Shown: positions 16,013-23,627 of the stretch, piece after piece
Layout: every line of letters starts with the position of its first letter
Numbering within the stretch: the stretch's first letter is position 1
Assembly (NCBI GenBank): GCA_015057715.1
Contig: SVDS01000038.1
Location: 1 to 37,010 of the forward strand
Direction of reading: 5' to 3'
Source of the DNA: Paenibacillaceae bacterium
GTDB taxonomy: Bacteria; Bacillota; Clostridia; Lachnospirales; Lachnospiraceae
Length of the DNA: 37,010 bases
Translations under genes and position numbers: made by a program
Notes under the pieces: generated by a model
What the model was told of the DNA's origin: nothing
Database searches by the model: none
Seen by the model: only the letters and a program-made list of their open reading frames with translations

Positions 16013-16627
16013 ATGAGAAAGAGAAATTCTGGAGATTTGAAGTTTTTAACTCCGCAAGAAAAAACAGAATTATTTAAAGCTATATCCACAGATACCAGTC
16101 GTCTGGCCAACCGCAATAAAGCAATATTTTACTTATCAGAATATTGTGCACTTCGTGCGTCTGAGATAGGATTGCTCACCTTATCAGATTTTGATATTGC
16201 AAAAAAAAGCATTTTCTGCCGCAGGCTAAAAGGCAGTAAAAATAACACTCTTAAAATTGTTAATTCAAGAGTCTATGAAGCATTGGAACGCCATTACTGG
16301 GAAAGGATTCAAATAAACTCAAGTGACAATCACCTGTTTCTTTCCCAGCTTGGCAAGCCGATCAGCCGAAAGACATTGGATGTACTTATGAAAAGTTACT
16401 GCTCCTGCACGCAAATTCCAAACGAAAAACATCATTTTCATGTTTTAAAGCACACACGAGCTATGGAACTAATTGAATATAACGATGTTAAGCTCACAGA
16501 TGTACAGTGGTGGCTGGGACACCGTAACATCCAAAACACTATGATTTATCTGGACTACACCAGCAATGCAATGATTTCACTTTTTAATAAAATAGAAATC
16601 ATGGAAGGGGGTGAATTATATGGCTGA
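16013..16627 (+). CDS. Small tyrosine recombinase (204 aa)
   Basis: The start ATG 16013 follows a strong AGGAGG. The protein is essentially only the catalytic domain of the phage-integrase family, FimB/FimE-sized, and lacks the usual N-terminal core-binding domain. Visible catalytic positions are Arg48 (ALRASEIGL), Lys73 (RRLKGSKN), His143 (FHVLKHTRAM), His170 (WWLGHRN) and Tyr179 (MIYLDY). The second arginine of the HxxR box is lysine (Lys146), which is unusual. It is the first gene of the mobilisation operon and lies 38 nt from one copy of the 36-bp inverted element. It could resolve or invert DNA at such sites, or serve the element in another way. Confidence 0.85.
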   Translation: MRKRNSGDLKFLTPQEKTELFKAISTDTSRLANRNKAIFYLSEYCALRASEIGLLTLSDFDIAKKSIFCRRLKGSKNNTLKIVNSRVYEALERHYWERIQINSSDNHLFLSQLGKPISRKTLDVLMKSYCSCTQIPNEKHHFHVLKHTRAMELIEYNDVKLTDVQWWLGHRNIQNTMIYLDYTSNAMISLFNKIEIMEGGELYG

Positions 16628-16775
16628 TTTAGAAAAATTGATATTTGAATTGGGAATTACAGAAGAAAATACAGTAGCAGAAACCGAGTGCGATGGCTTA
16701 AGTCAAGAGGTTAGATGGGAGGATGTGGAATGGCAAAAGGAAAATCAGGAAAATACAATAAGTCTGAAGAAATAA
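16620..16775 (+). CDS. Small acidic ORF nested between recombinase and ArdC genes (51 aa)
   Basis: The ORF starts at ATG 16620, overlapping the recombinase stop by 8 nt, behind GGGGGTGA. It begins MADLEKLIFELGITEENTVA and is rich in Glu and Trp. It runs 46 nt into the ArdC-like gene in another frame, so both genes would be translationally coupled to it. No family is recognised. Its overlap on both sides suggests it is a real coupling cistron. Confidence 0.5.
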   Translation: MADLEKLIFELGITEENTVAETECDGLSQEVRWEDVEWQKENQENTISLKK

Positions 16776-18007
16776 AATTAACTTCGTTAGAGAAGGTGAT
16801 GGCCTCCAGAAAACAACTTGTTGAATCGATATTAGGTAATCTAAAGAAAGATAACCGGCTATTGCCTCCAAATTGGAATAAAAGTGCAATGAGACCCCAG
16901 AACCCTGTTTCCAATGTATATTATCGAGGAGGCAACCGTTTTAGGCTGATGAACGCAGCTATAGAAAATGGATATAAAGATCCCCGTTGGTGTACTTATA
17001 TTCAAGCGAAAGAAAATGGATGGCAGGTACAAAAAGGGGCTAAGGGTGTTTTGTGTGAAAAATGGATATTAAGTAAAGAGGTTGAAGAAGTTGATTCTGA
17101 AGGAAAAGCCGTACTAGATAAAAATGGAGTTCCAAAAAAGAAAATGATACAGCTTGATAGACCTATGGTAAATTATTTCATTGTCTTCAATGGAGAAAAT
17201 ATTAATAACATTCCCAAACTGGATCTCCCTTCCATTACTCGTGATGAGAGCTTCAGGCTTGCTGAAGACTTCATTCAATCCAGTAGATGTCCCATTAATG
17301 AAGTGGCTCAAGACAGTGCTTTTTATGATCCCATTAATGACAAAATAGTTCTTCCTCTAAAAGAAAGCTTTCATACCACTGAAGATTTTTTAGGAGTCAC
17401 TTTACATGAAATGTCACATTCAACTGGTCATGCAGACCGCCTTAACCGTCCCATGATGAACATGTTTGGCACTCCGGATTATGCGCGAGAAGAACTTAAC
17501 GCTGAAATCGGAACAATCTTCACTAAATGTGATTTGGGAATTGAGTTTGAGGAAATGGGATACATAGAAGAACGGCATAAGCAATATATCAAAAGCTGGA
17601 TCTCTCTGTTTGAAGGTGATCCCAATGAATTTTACAAAGCCTGTGCCAATGCAGATAAAATCAGTCATTATCTAATTGAAAATTATGAACAGCACCATAA
17701 GCTGCAACATACGGTAGAACTAATTCAGGATACAGCCTCACCTGACTATATGAAAAATTTAATGGTAGAACTGAAAAGTAACAACTTTTTATGTAGCGAT
17801 ATAATATTAAGCAATATTCTAAAACTAAATGAAGTTACTGGCCATAACCACCAACTGAGAGAGATTCACAGCAAATTTCACAATATAGATTCTCTTCCTC
17901 TCCCAGAGAAAGTAATCGTACAGGAACTTGGTAGAGAGCTCAAACAACAGGCAATAATCAGACAAAGACTTACCTCACTAAATCCTATTATACCAGAACT
18001 TTCATAA
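16730..18007 (+). CDS. ardC: ArdC-like protein: N-terminal ssDNA-binding domain and zincin metalloprotease domain
   Basis: I choose ATG 16730 (MAKGKSGKYN) because GGGAGG lies 7 nt upstream; an earlier ATG at 16715 has no such site. In the 425 residues the first ~160 match the ArdC N-terminal domain (NPVSNVYYRGGNRFRLMNA, WCTYIQAKENGWQVQKGAKG). The zinc site HEMSHSTGH is at 226-234, with a downstream EELNAEI glutamate near 255-259. ArdC proteins enter or act early in recipient cells and protect incoming DNA from restriction. Being in the mobilisation operon before the relaxase genes fits that job. A C-terminal helical extension of about 120 residues is unassigned. Confidence 0.85.
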   Translation: MAKGKSGKYNKSEEIKLTSLEKVMASRKQLVESILGNLKKDNRLLPPNWNKSAMRPQNPVSNVYYRGGNRFRLMNAAIENGYKDPRWCTYIQAKENGWQVQKGAKGVLCEKWILSKEVEEVDSEGKAVLDKNGVPKKKMIQLDRPMVNYFIVFNGENINNIPKLDLPSITRDESFRLAEDFIQSSRCPINEVAQDSAFYDPINDKIVLPLKESFHTTEDFLGVTLHEMSHSTGHADRLNRPMMNMFGTPDYAREELNAEIGTIFTKCDLGIEFEEMGYIEERHKQYIKSWISLFEGDPNEFYKACANADKISHYLIENYEQHHKLQHTVELIQDTASPDYMKNLMVELKSNNFLCSDIILSNILKLNEVTGHNHQLREIHSKFHNIDSLPLPEKVIVQELGRELKQQAIIRQRLTSLNPIIPELS

Positions 18008-18032
18008 TTATTAAATACCAGGAGAAAAATTG

Positions 18033-18446
18033 ATGAGAATAACTCAGAAAAAATCAGCTGAAAGTCCAAGAATCAATGTTGCCTTTGAGGCTGAGGCGTA
18101 TGAGCAAATACGACTGCTTGCTGCAAAGCAACATACTTCTATGTCAGAAGTCGTGAGGAACTGGGCCCTGCAGGGTCTTTCAGGAGATCTTAATGCTGAT
18201 AATATCGGATTGATTACTAATATACTCCGTACTCAGATCCAGGATGTCATGCGTCCTTCCTTTGAACGCCTGGCCTCATTAAGTGCAAAAACCTGCATTC
18301 AGTCTGGTACTGCCGCTTACCTTTCCGCCGAAGCTATATTAAAATTTGTCCCAGCTCCCCGGCAACAGGAAGTGGAAGAATCTTATGAACTGGCCAGAAA
18401 AAAAGCGATTGCATATTTAAAAGGGCGAACTAACGAAGACGAATAG
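18033..18446 (+). CDS. MobC-like ribbon-helix-helix relaxosome accessory protein (137 aa)
   Basis: I choose ATG 18033, 7 nt after AGGAG, over the adjacent TTG. Residues about 12-50 form a ribbon-helix-helix motif (PRINVAFEAEAYEQIRLLAA, then SMSEVVRNWALQGL). The rest is helical (QIQDVMRPSFERLASLSAK). Proteins of this kind bind next to oriT and help the relaxase nick. It lies directly before the relaxase gene, separated by a hairpin. Function is inferred from fold and context. Confidence 0.75.
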   Translation: MRITQKKSAESPRINVAFEAEAYEQIRLLAAKQHTSMSEVVRNWALQGLSGDLNADNIGLITNILRTQIQDVMRPSFERLASLSAKTCIQSGTAAYLSAEAILKFVPAPRQQEVEESYELARKKAIAYLKGRTNEDE

Positions 18447-18459
18447 ATATTTTTATTTC

Positions 18460-18499
18460 AATCTGCCACACTATGACAATAGCTTTGTGGCAGATTTTT
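18460..18499 (+). terminator. Hairpin with T-rich tail between the MobC-like and relaxase genes
   Basis: An 11-bp stem (AATCTGCCACA / TGTGGCAGATT) encloses a loop that can itself pair (CTAT..ATAG). TTTTA follows. It looks like an intrinsic terminator or attenuator 31 nt before the relaxase TTG start, so relaxase expression may be kept below that of its neighbours. It might alternatively belong to oriT. Confidence 0.6.
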
Positions 18500-18529
18500 A
18501 TTCAAGGAAACAAACAGGAGGAGTTAACA

Positions 18530-21500
18530 TTGCCCCATAATGTATTAATATCAAAAATAAGATGTGGTAATCCCAACAAGAAAAGTACAGCAATCCATAA
18601 TAAAAACAATTTTCTTTACATAGGAACCAGGGAAGGAACAGATCTTACCCCTTTAGAAGAAGAAAATACTGTAAAGTTTGAAAAAGAAATGGCAAAACCA
18701 GAAGACTATGTACGATACATAGCAAAAAGGTCACATAGCCATGGGCTCTTTGGCAATATACCTTTAGATAATATTGATGATGTAAGTAAAAATCTTTATA
18801 AATTATCACGAGAAAAACGACTTATTTATCGTGGGATTGTTTCTCTTGATCCGAGAGACGCTGAGGATTTAGGTTATTACGATAAATCAAAGTGGGATGC
18901 ATATATCCGCTCTGTGATTCCTGACATTGCTGACAAATTTGGTATAAGTGTTGAGAATCTACAATGGACTGCTGCCTACCATGCAGAGGCTAAACATCCA
19001 CATGTGCATTATATGTTCTGGTCCTCAAAGCCAATGGTACATGATTATTTTATTACAGAATATACACAAAATAAATGCCGGGAGCTCTTATCCGGAAAAA
19101 TGTTCGAAGATGAGCGTCAGAATGAAATTATTAGTAAAGAGGCTGCCAAAAGTTTTATTTTAGATTTTGGTAAGCAATTAATGCCTGACGAAATAAAGCG
19201 TATTAGTACTATAACTTCTGGAATTATACATGACAAAAAAATTATTCCCAAAATTACCAGAGAGCAACTTAATAAGACTACGGAAGAATTAATTAAATTA
19301 ATTCCTATACTTCCTAAAAATGGTCGACTTAATTATGCTTTCATGCCTCCGGATGTTAAAGAGCAAATCGACAAAGTTATAGATTCTATTCTAAAAAACA
19401 AGACTGTTTATCAAGAATATCAGAAATATATGAGCAGCGTAGAGAAAATGGCAATGACCTATTCTCCTTCCAAAAAAGAGCTAAAACACGCAGTTTGGGA
19501 GGATAATTCAGAGAAGGATCTTCGTGTGGACTTAGGAAATATTGTACTTAAAAATATTAGTAAAGAGCTTAAGACTCACTCTAATTTTTCTCAATATGTC
19601 GAATCCATACTGGAGCAGTTAGATGAAATCCAGCATCCCCCCATAGATGGCCACCTTGAAAAATTATCAACTGTTGACATTTCTGTGACATTAGATATTT
19701 CTAATGATAATTTTATCGCCGTTCATAATGACTTTATTTCTTCCAACTTTGATGCCTGGGAACATGATCCTTTAGAAGAAATGAGTTCTCCAGATCTTTC
19801 TTCGTCTCTTATATTTGATGAAACAGATAACAAAATAGCTACTGACGTTTCTGCCCAAATAACTGGAGACTCTAAAACGTCATTTGTCGAAAATGATAAT
19901 TATTATATTGAGTGGGATGGCACATACAAAACAGCTTTAAATGAATTATATAAAACTCATAATTATGAGAAAGCCATAGAATTACTGAATATCAGTTCTA
20001 GTAAAGGGAACCTGCTTGCAATACATGACCTGGGAAAGGTTCTTCAGCGTGGTCTTGGCTGTTCAGTAGATGAACAATTAGCTAACAGATATTATCATAA
20101 AGCACTACAGGGTTTTATGAAAGTATATAAGACAGAAAAAGACTCTTACTTAAGAGAATACGCTGCTTATAGAACTGGCAAATTATTAAATGCTGGTAAT
20201 GGCATTGAAAAGGATATAAATTTAGCCGAGCAATGGTTTATAAAAGCATATAATAATAAATATGCTCAATACTCTCTTGCCAAGATATATATTGACAAAG
20301 ATATTAAAAATGGAGAGCCATGTCATTCAAGTGAAATTTTCAGTTTATTGGAAAGTGCTTCTGAAAAAAGCCCGTATGCATCATACGAACTTGGAAATAT
20401 ATATATAAAAGGTTTCTTTGCTGATCCTGATCCTAAAAAATCATATATTTATTATAATGCTGCCATTACACAATTTAATGAAATGCTTCGAACTACATCT
20501 GATGACTCTTTAATGTACCGTGTTGGAAAAATGTATGAGCTTGGGTTGGGAACAGAAATCAATTTGCCTAAAGCCATAGAACTATTTCAAGAAGCTGGAA
20601 AACTAAAAAACACCTTTGCACTATTCTCGCTTGCTAAAATATATTTAAAAAGCAATGATGTAGAACTTCATGGAAAAGCAGTTCAAATATTGACCGATCT
20701 ACACATAGATAGACCTGATGACGATATGATCTCATATAGTTTGGGGAAAGTATATTTAAATGAGCAAACTTCTTTTTATGATGTCAATAAAGCTTTAGAA
20801 TATTTTAAAAGATCTGCTGATTGTGAAAATCAATTTGCCCAATATCAATTAGGTAAGATATATAGTTCAGAAAACTTTGGAAACCTCAATTACTCTCTTG
20901 CCATACCATACTTAGAAGCATCTGCTTTACAAGGGAATGATTTCGCAATGTATCAATTAGGTATAATTTATAAAAATTACGATTTGGAATTCTATAATAT
21001 TGACAAAGCGGTTGAATATTTTAAGAATTCTGCCGGATTAGGAAACCAGTCTGCTCAATGCCAATTGGGCATGATCTACAGTTCTCCTAAATTTGGAGTA
21101 CTGGATTATTCCCTTGCCATTTCCTGCTTAGAAGCCTCTGCTGCACTGGGGAATGATTCTGCTATCTATCAATTGGGAAAACTATACTCCAATAAAGAAA
21201 TTCCCATTTATAATATGAATTTAGCAATATCATACTTAATGGAAGCCTCAAGCAAAGGCAATTCTTTTGCACAACTACAGCTTGGTATTATTTATTTATG
21301 GGGTAAAGGAGTTAAACGTGACGTTAGTTTGGGCACTGATCTTCTTAACCAGGCAATCAATAATGGAAACCCATTTGCACAACAGATATTAGATTCCTAC
21401 AATTCATATCGTTTGCCATATGTAAATATTTCATATAAATTATTTTCAAACATATTTGATTTTATAACAAATGAAAATGACCGTAATTCAACTATTGCTG

Positions 21501-21592
21501 CAGATAAAAAATTCCGAAATTTAAGTAAAAAGGCTATGATTGAAGAACAGCTAAAAAATCCTCATAAACACAACCATGAACCTGATAAATAA
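18530..21592 (+). CDS. MobP-type relaxase with C-terminal Sel1-like repeats (1020 aa)
   Basis: The likely start is TTG 18530 (MPHNVLISKIRCGNPNKKST), 8 nt after GGAGGAG-type sequence; an earlier in-frame ATG at 18473 lies inside the hairpin. The relaxase domain spans about residues 1-250. FLYIGTREG has the candidate nucleophile Tyr30, and AYHAEAKHPHVHYMFW carries the metal-binding histidines (156, 158, 160). A helical linker covers about 250-440. The remainder, to about 990, is a row of roughly a dozen Sel1-like repeats, for example NDFAMYQLGIIYKNYDLEFY and NSFAQLQLGIIYLWGKGVKR. The relaxase nicks oriT and leads the DNA into the recipient. The repeat tail is likely a protein-binding surface, perhaps for the coupling protein (inference). 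Confidence 0.88.
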   Translation: MPHNVLISKIRCGNPNKKSTAIHNKNNFLYIGTREGTDLTPLEEENTVKFEKEMAKPEDYVRYIAKRSHSHGLFGNIPLDNIDDVSKNLYKLSREKRLIYRGIVSLDPRDAEDLGYYDKSKWDAYIRSVIPDIADKFGISVENLQWTAAYHAEAKHPHVHYMFWSSKPMVHDYFITEYTQNKCRELLSGKMFEDERQNEIISKEAAKSFILDFGKQLMPDEIKRISTITSGIIHDKKIIPKITREQLNKTTEELIKLIPILPKNGRLNYAFMPPDVKEQIDKVIDSILKNKTVYQEYQKYMSSVEKMAMTYSPSKKELKHAVWEDNSEKDLRVDLGNIVLKNISKELKTHSNFSQYVESILEQLDEIQHPPIDGHLEKLSTVDISVTLDISNDNFIAVHNDFISSNFDAWEHDPLEEMSSPDLSSSLIFDETDNKIATDVSAQITGDSKTSFVENDNYYIEWDGTYKTALNELYKTHNYEKAIELLNISSSKGNLLAIHDLGKVLQRGLGCSVDEQLANRYYHKALQGFMKVYKTEKDSYLREYAAYRTGKLLNAGNGIEKDINLAEQWFIKAYNNKYAQYSLAKIYIDKDIKNGEPCHSSEIFSLLESASEKSPYASYELGNIYIKGFFADPDPKKSYIYYNAAITQFNEMLRTTSDDSLMYRVGKMYELGLGTEINLPKAIELFQEAGKLKNTFALFSLAKIYLKSNDVELHGKAVQILTDLHIDRPDDDMISYSLGKVYLNEQTSFYDVNKALEYFKRSADCENQFAQYQLGKIYSSENFGNLNYSLAIPYLEASALQGNDFAMYQLGIIYKNYDLEFYNIDKAVEYFKNSAGLGNQSAQCQLGMIYSSPKFGVLDYSLAISCLEASAALGNDSAIYQLGKLYSNKEIPIYNMNLAISYLMEASSKGNSFAQLQLGIIYLWGKGVKRDVSLGTDLLNQAINNGNPFAQQILDSYNSYRLPYVNISYKLFSNIFDFITNENDRNSTIAADKKFRNLSKKAMIEEQLKNPHKHNHEPDK

Positions 21593-21598
21593 TTTTAA

Positions 21599-21626
21599 AT
21601 CGCTGGAAAATAACCAGCGATTTTTT
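21599..21626 (+). terminator. Intrinsic terminator after the relaxase gene
   Basis: An 8-bp stem (ATCGCTGG / CCAGCGAT) with a 7-nt loop is followed by six T. It lies directly after the relaxase stop, so the mobilisation operon ends here and the downstream RNA locus needs its own promoter. Confidence 0.85.
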
Positions 21627-21985
21627 ATTGTTAAAAAATGCAAACTCTCCTCTTCTCAACCGAACTCAGATCCTATCGTTAATCTTTACTTGTCCTCCAA
21701 AACCTTCTATGAACGAAACTCTTTTTAAAATGTTACAGCGATAAAAGCTGATAAAATCTAGCATTAACAACTCTAAGTATTTAAGGTGTTACATAATTTT
21801 GTTCTAAAACTTCCATTTGTAACACATGTATTTCATACATTAAGCCTTGATAGTTACAGGCTTTGCCTGTAATCTGTCCCTCCGGGCGTGTAACGCCCTA
21901 TTCCTGCCATAAATTCTGTATGCTTTACCGCATAGTTTATGGGCAGGAGATGGCATTTTCATCGGGCGGGTCGGCCTTGCTTTTC

Positions 21986-22118
21986 GTCGTCGGCATTGTG
22001 GGTATGTGGGGAAGGCAGCTGTTTTTAGAAGGGTGGACAAATCTGTTCATAACTATTGGATAGTTATGAACGGGTTTATCCAGGCTTCGTTAGCTGTCTT
22101 GTCCATATATCCACGATG
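21986..22118 (+). repeat. Long hairpin module, copy 1
   Basis: The outer arms 21994-22020 and 22092-22118 pair over 27 positions with five G-U pairs and one G-G mismatch. Inside, 22045-22071 is a perfect 12-bp stem with a TGG loop. A second module with about the same arms follows some 300 bp later. Confidence 0.75.
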
Positions 22119-22280
22119 TTTTTACTGGGGCAGGAAATTACCCAGGGCGGAAAGGATGTCTCCATGCTTCTTGGAGTCATTCTTTTTGACCGTACTTTTA
22201 GCCATACCCCCGCCTAGTTTTATGCCGGAGTTCTTTTCTCCGGTCTCTCGCCGTTCAGCCCATGAAGCTGAGCGGCAACC

Positions 22281-22429
22281 GTCGTCGACATTGTGGGTAT
22301 GTGGGCAAGGCTGCTGTTTTTCGAAGTGTGGGGAAAATTGTTTATAACAATCTGATGTTTATTTCATCGGATTGTTATGAACGGTTTTCTCCATACTTTG
22401 TTAGCTGCCTTGTCCATATATCCACGATG
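22281..22429 (+). repeat. Long hairpin module, copy 2
   Basis: The outer arms 22289-22315 and 22403-22429 pair over 27 positions with four G-U pairs and one T-T mismatch. Relative to copy 1, a G-G becomes C-G and a G-U becomes G-C. The inner stem 22340-22382 has 18 continuous pairs, including two U-G, and differs from that of copy 1. So the arms are duplicated while the inner stem has diverged but kept pairing. Confidence 0.75.
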
Positions 22430-22458
22430 CTATTCAACCTTCCTAAATACGTTCTCAA

Positions 22459-23215
22459 GAGCAGAACTTAGTTCCGTTCATCAGCTCCAGCGTTCTCTCC
22501 CGGAATCTTTCAAAATGCTTTCCCATGAGCGGAACTCAGTTCCGTTCATCAGCTCCTACATCTTCTCCTAGCATCTTTCAAAATGTTTTCCCATGAGCGG
22601 AACTCAGTTCCGTTCATCAGCTCCAGCTTCTTCTCTTGGAATATTCCTAAATACTTTACCATGGGCGGAACTCAGTTCCGTTCATCAACTCCAACTTCTT
22701 CTCCTGGAATCTTCCTAAATACTTTACCATGGACGGAACTCAGTTCCGTTCATCAGCCCAAGCTTCTCCTCTTGGAATCTTTATAAATACTTTACCATGA
22801 GCGGAACTCAGTTCCGTTCATCAGCTCCAGCTTCTTCTCCCGAAATCTTACTAAATGCTTTACCATGAGCGGAACTCAATTCTACTCATAAGCTCCAGCC
22901 TCTTCTCTTGAAATATTCCTAAATGCTTTTCCATAAACGGAACCCAGTTCCATTCATCAGCTCCGGCTTCTTCTCTTGGAATATTCCTATATACTTATCC
23001 ACGAACGGAACTCAGTTCCATTCATCAGCACCAACTTCTTCTCTTGGAATATTCCTATATGCTTTTCTATGAGCGGAACTCAGTTCCGTTCATCAGCTCC
23101 GACTTCTCCTCTTGGAATCTTCCTATATTTTTGTTCATGAGCGGAACTCAGTTCCGTTCATCAGTAACGGTTTTTTCTCTCGGAATCTTACTAAATACTC
23201 TCCCATAAGCAGAAT
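22459..23215 (+). repeat. Tandem array: 11 hairpin units and a remnant at an exact 68-bp period
   Basis: Palindrome cores (21 bp, arms GAGCGGAACT and AGTTCCGTTC, central C) begin at 22459, 22527, 22595, 22663, 22731, 22799, 22867, 22935, 23003, 23071 and 23139, each exactly 68 bp after the last. A degenerate half unit sits in phase at 23207. Units 2, 3, 6, 10 and 11 have the identical core. Units 4 and 5 vary with retained G-U pairing. Units 1, 7, 8 and 9 have one to three mismatches. The spacers are similar but not identical (around CAGCTCCAGCTTCTTCTC and GGAATATTCC), unlike CRISPR spacers. The period is not a multiple of three, so it is not a protein repeat. The core is the same as leader hairpins L1-L3. 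Confidence 0.95.
23154..23176 (+). terminator. Terminator-like stem at the end of the hairpin array
   Basis: After the eleventh core the spacer is altered so that CCGTT (23154) pairs with AACGG (23166), followed by six T. Other spacers have CTCCAGCTTCTT here and cannot form this. It suggests that a plus-strand transcript of the array stops after the last complete unit. The stem is only 5 bp and competes with the core hairpin. Confidence 0.45.
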
Positions 23216-23232
23216 GGGGTAAAAGGATTTAA

Positions 23233-23459
23233 GTGAAACTGCTCATGTACGACATAATAACTGCAGTCAATGAAATGTCTTTTGCAATGGAAATATCTCC
23301 TAATATAGGCAATTTAGTACAAAGAACACAGTCTCAATGGTCTGCTGCGTGGTACTGTTGTGTATTTTAAGTAATGCAGCCGGAAGATGTATGATTACAG
23401 CAGCTTGTGTATTAATAGGTGTCTGTACCTCCAACTTTTTAAACAGAACTAAGCGCTAA
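23233..23459 (+). pseudogene. Possible frameshifted small ORF in the gap after the array
   Basis: Between the array and the minus-strand cargo genes there is about 410 bp without a clear gene. A GTG at 23233 after AAAAGG opens 45 codons (MKLLMYDIITAVNEMSFAME to WYCCVF). A second frame then continues for about 30 codons (LSNAAGRCMITAACVLIGV to NRTKR) to a stop at 23459. Joined, they look like one short protein with a hydrophobic end, broken by a frameshift. This could be coincidence; the remaining 170 bp to 23627 show nothing I recognise. Confidence 0.2.
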
Positions 23460-23627
23460 TTAAATGAAATTAATTATGACATGGATCTTGATCATTAATA
23501 AAGCGTTTACGTCCAATCAACTAGGGGGTTAGTCCCATTTATTTTATTCTGTATCCCTATCAATACTACATCCAATATCTACAACTGCTATTGTATAAAA
23601 GATAAGAAATATTGAATGACATATTAC

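Larger units (their letters stand above)
21850..23176 (+). ncRNA. Candidate large structured RNA ending in a hairpin array
   Basis: No convincing ORF covers this stretch. The first 600 bp contain a series of stems: 21854-21872 (8 bp, 3-nt loop), 21884-21898 (6 bp), 21903-21947, 22060-type inner stems, 22225-22243 (6 bp), 22250-22276 (10 bp) and two long modules at 21994-22118 and 22289-22429. In the long stems every non-Watson-Crick pair except one mismatch per module is a G-T that becomes G-U on the plus strand; the minus strand would have A-C mismatches. The 11-unit hairpin array follows, and a terminator-like stem with T6 ends it at 23176. I could not assign a confident promoter between 21627 and 21850. 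It does not match any RNA family I can name, and a role as folded single-stranded DNA cannot be excluded. Confidence 0.55.

Noticed and set aside
18473-18529. ATG 18473 as relaxase start
   Set aside because: It lies within the hairpin and lacks a ribosome binding site. TTG 18530 follows GGAGGAG and begins with a MobP-like N-terminus.
21850-22430. Group II intron or known riboswitch
   Set aside because: I see no domain V-like motif, no intron-encoded protein and no aptamer signature. The dominant feature is two long tandem stems.
21863-22786. Several plus-strand ORFs of 60-113 codons across the hairpin region and array
   Set aside because: They follow the DNA repeats, lack ribosome binding sites, and the 68-bp period breaks any reading frame. 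They are by-products of the structured DNA.
22459-23215. CRISPR array
   Set aside because: The spacers resemble each other, the conserved core is a near-symmetric palindrome with a 68-bp period, and no cas gene is nearby.
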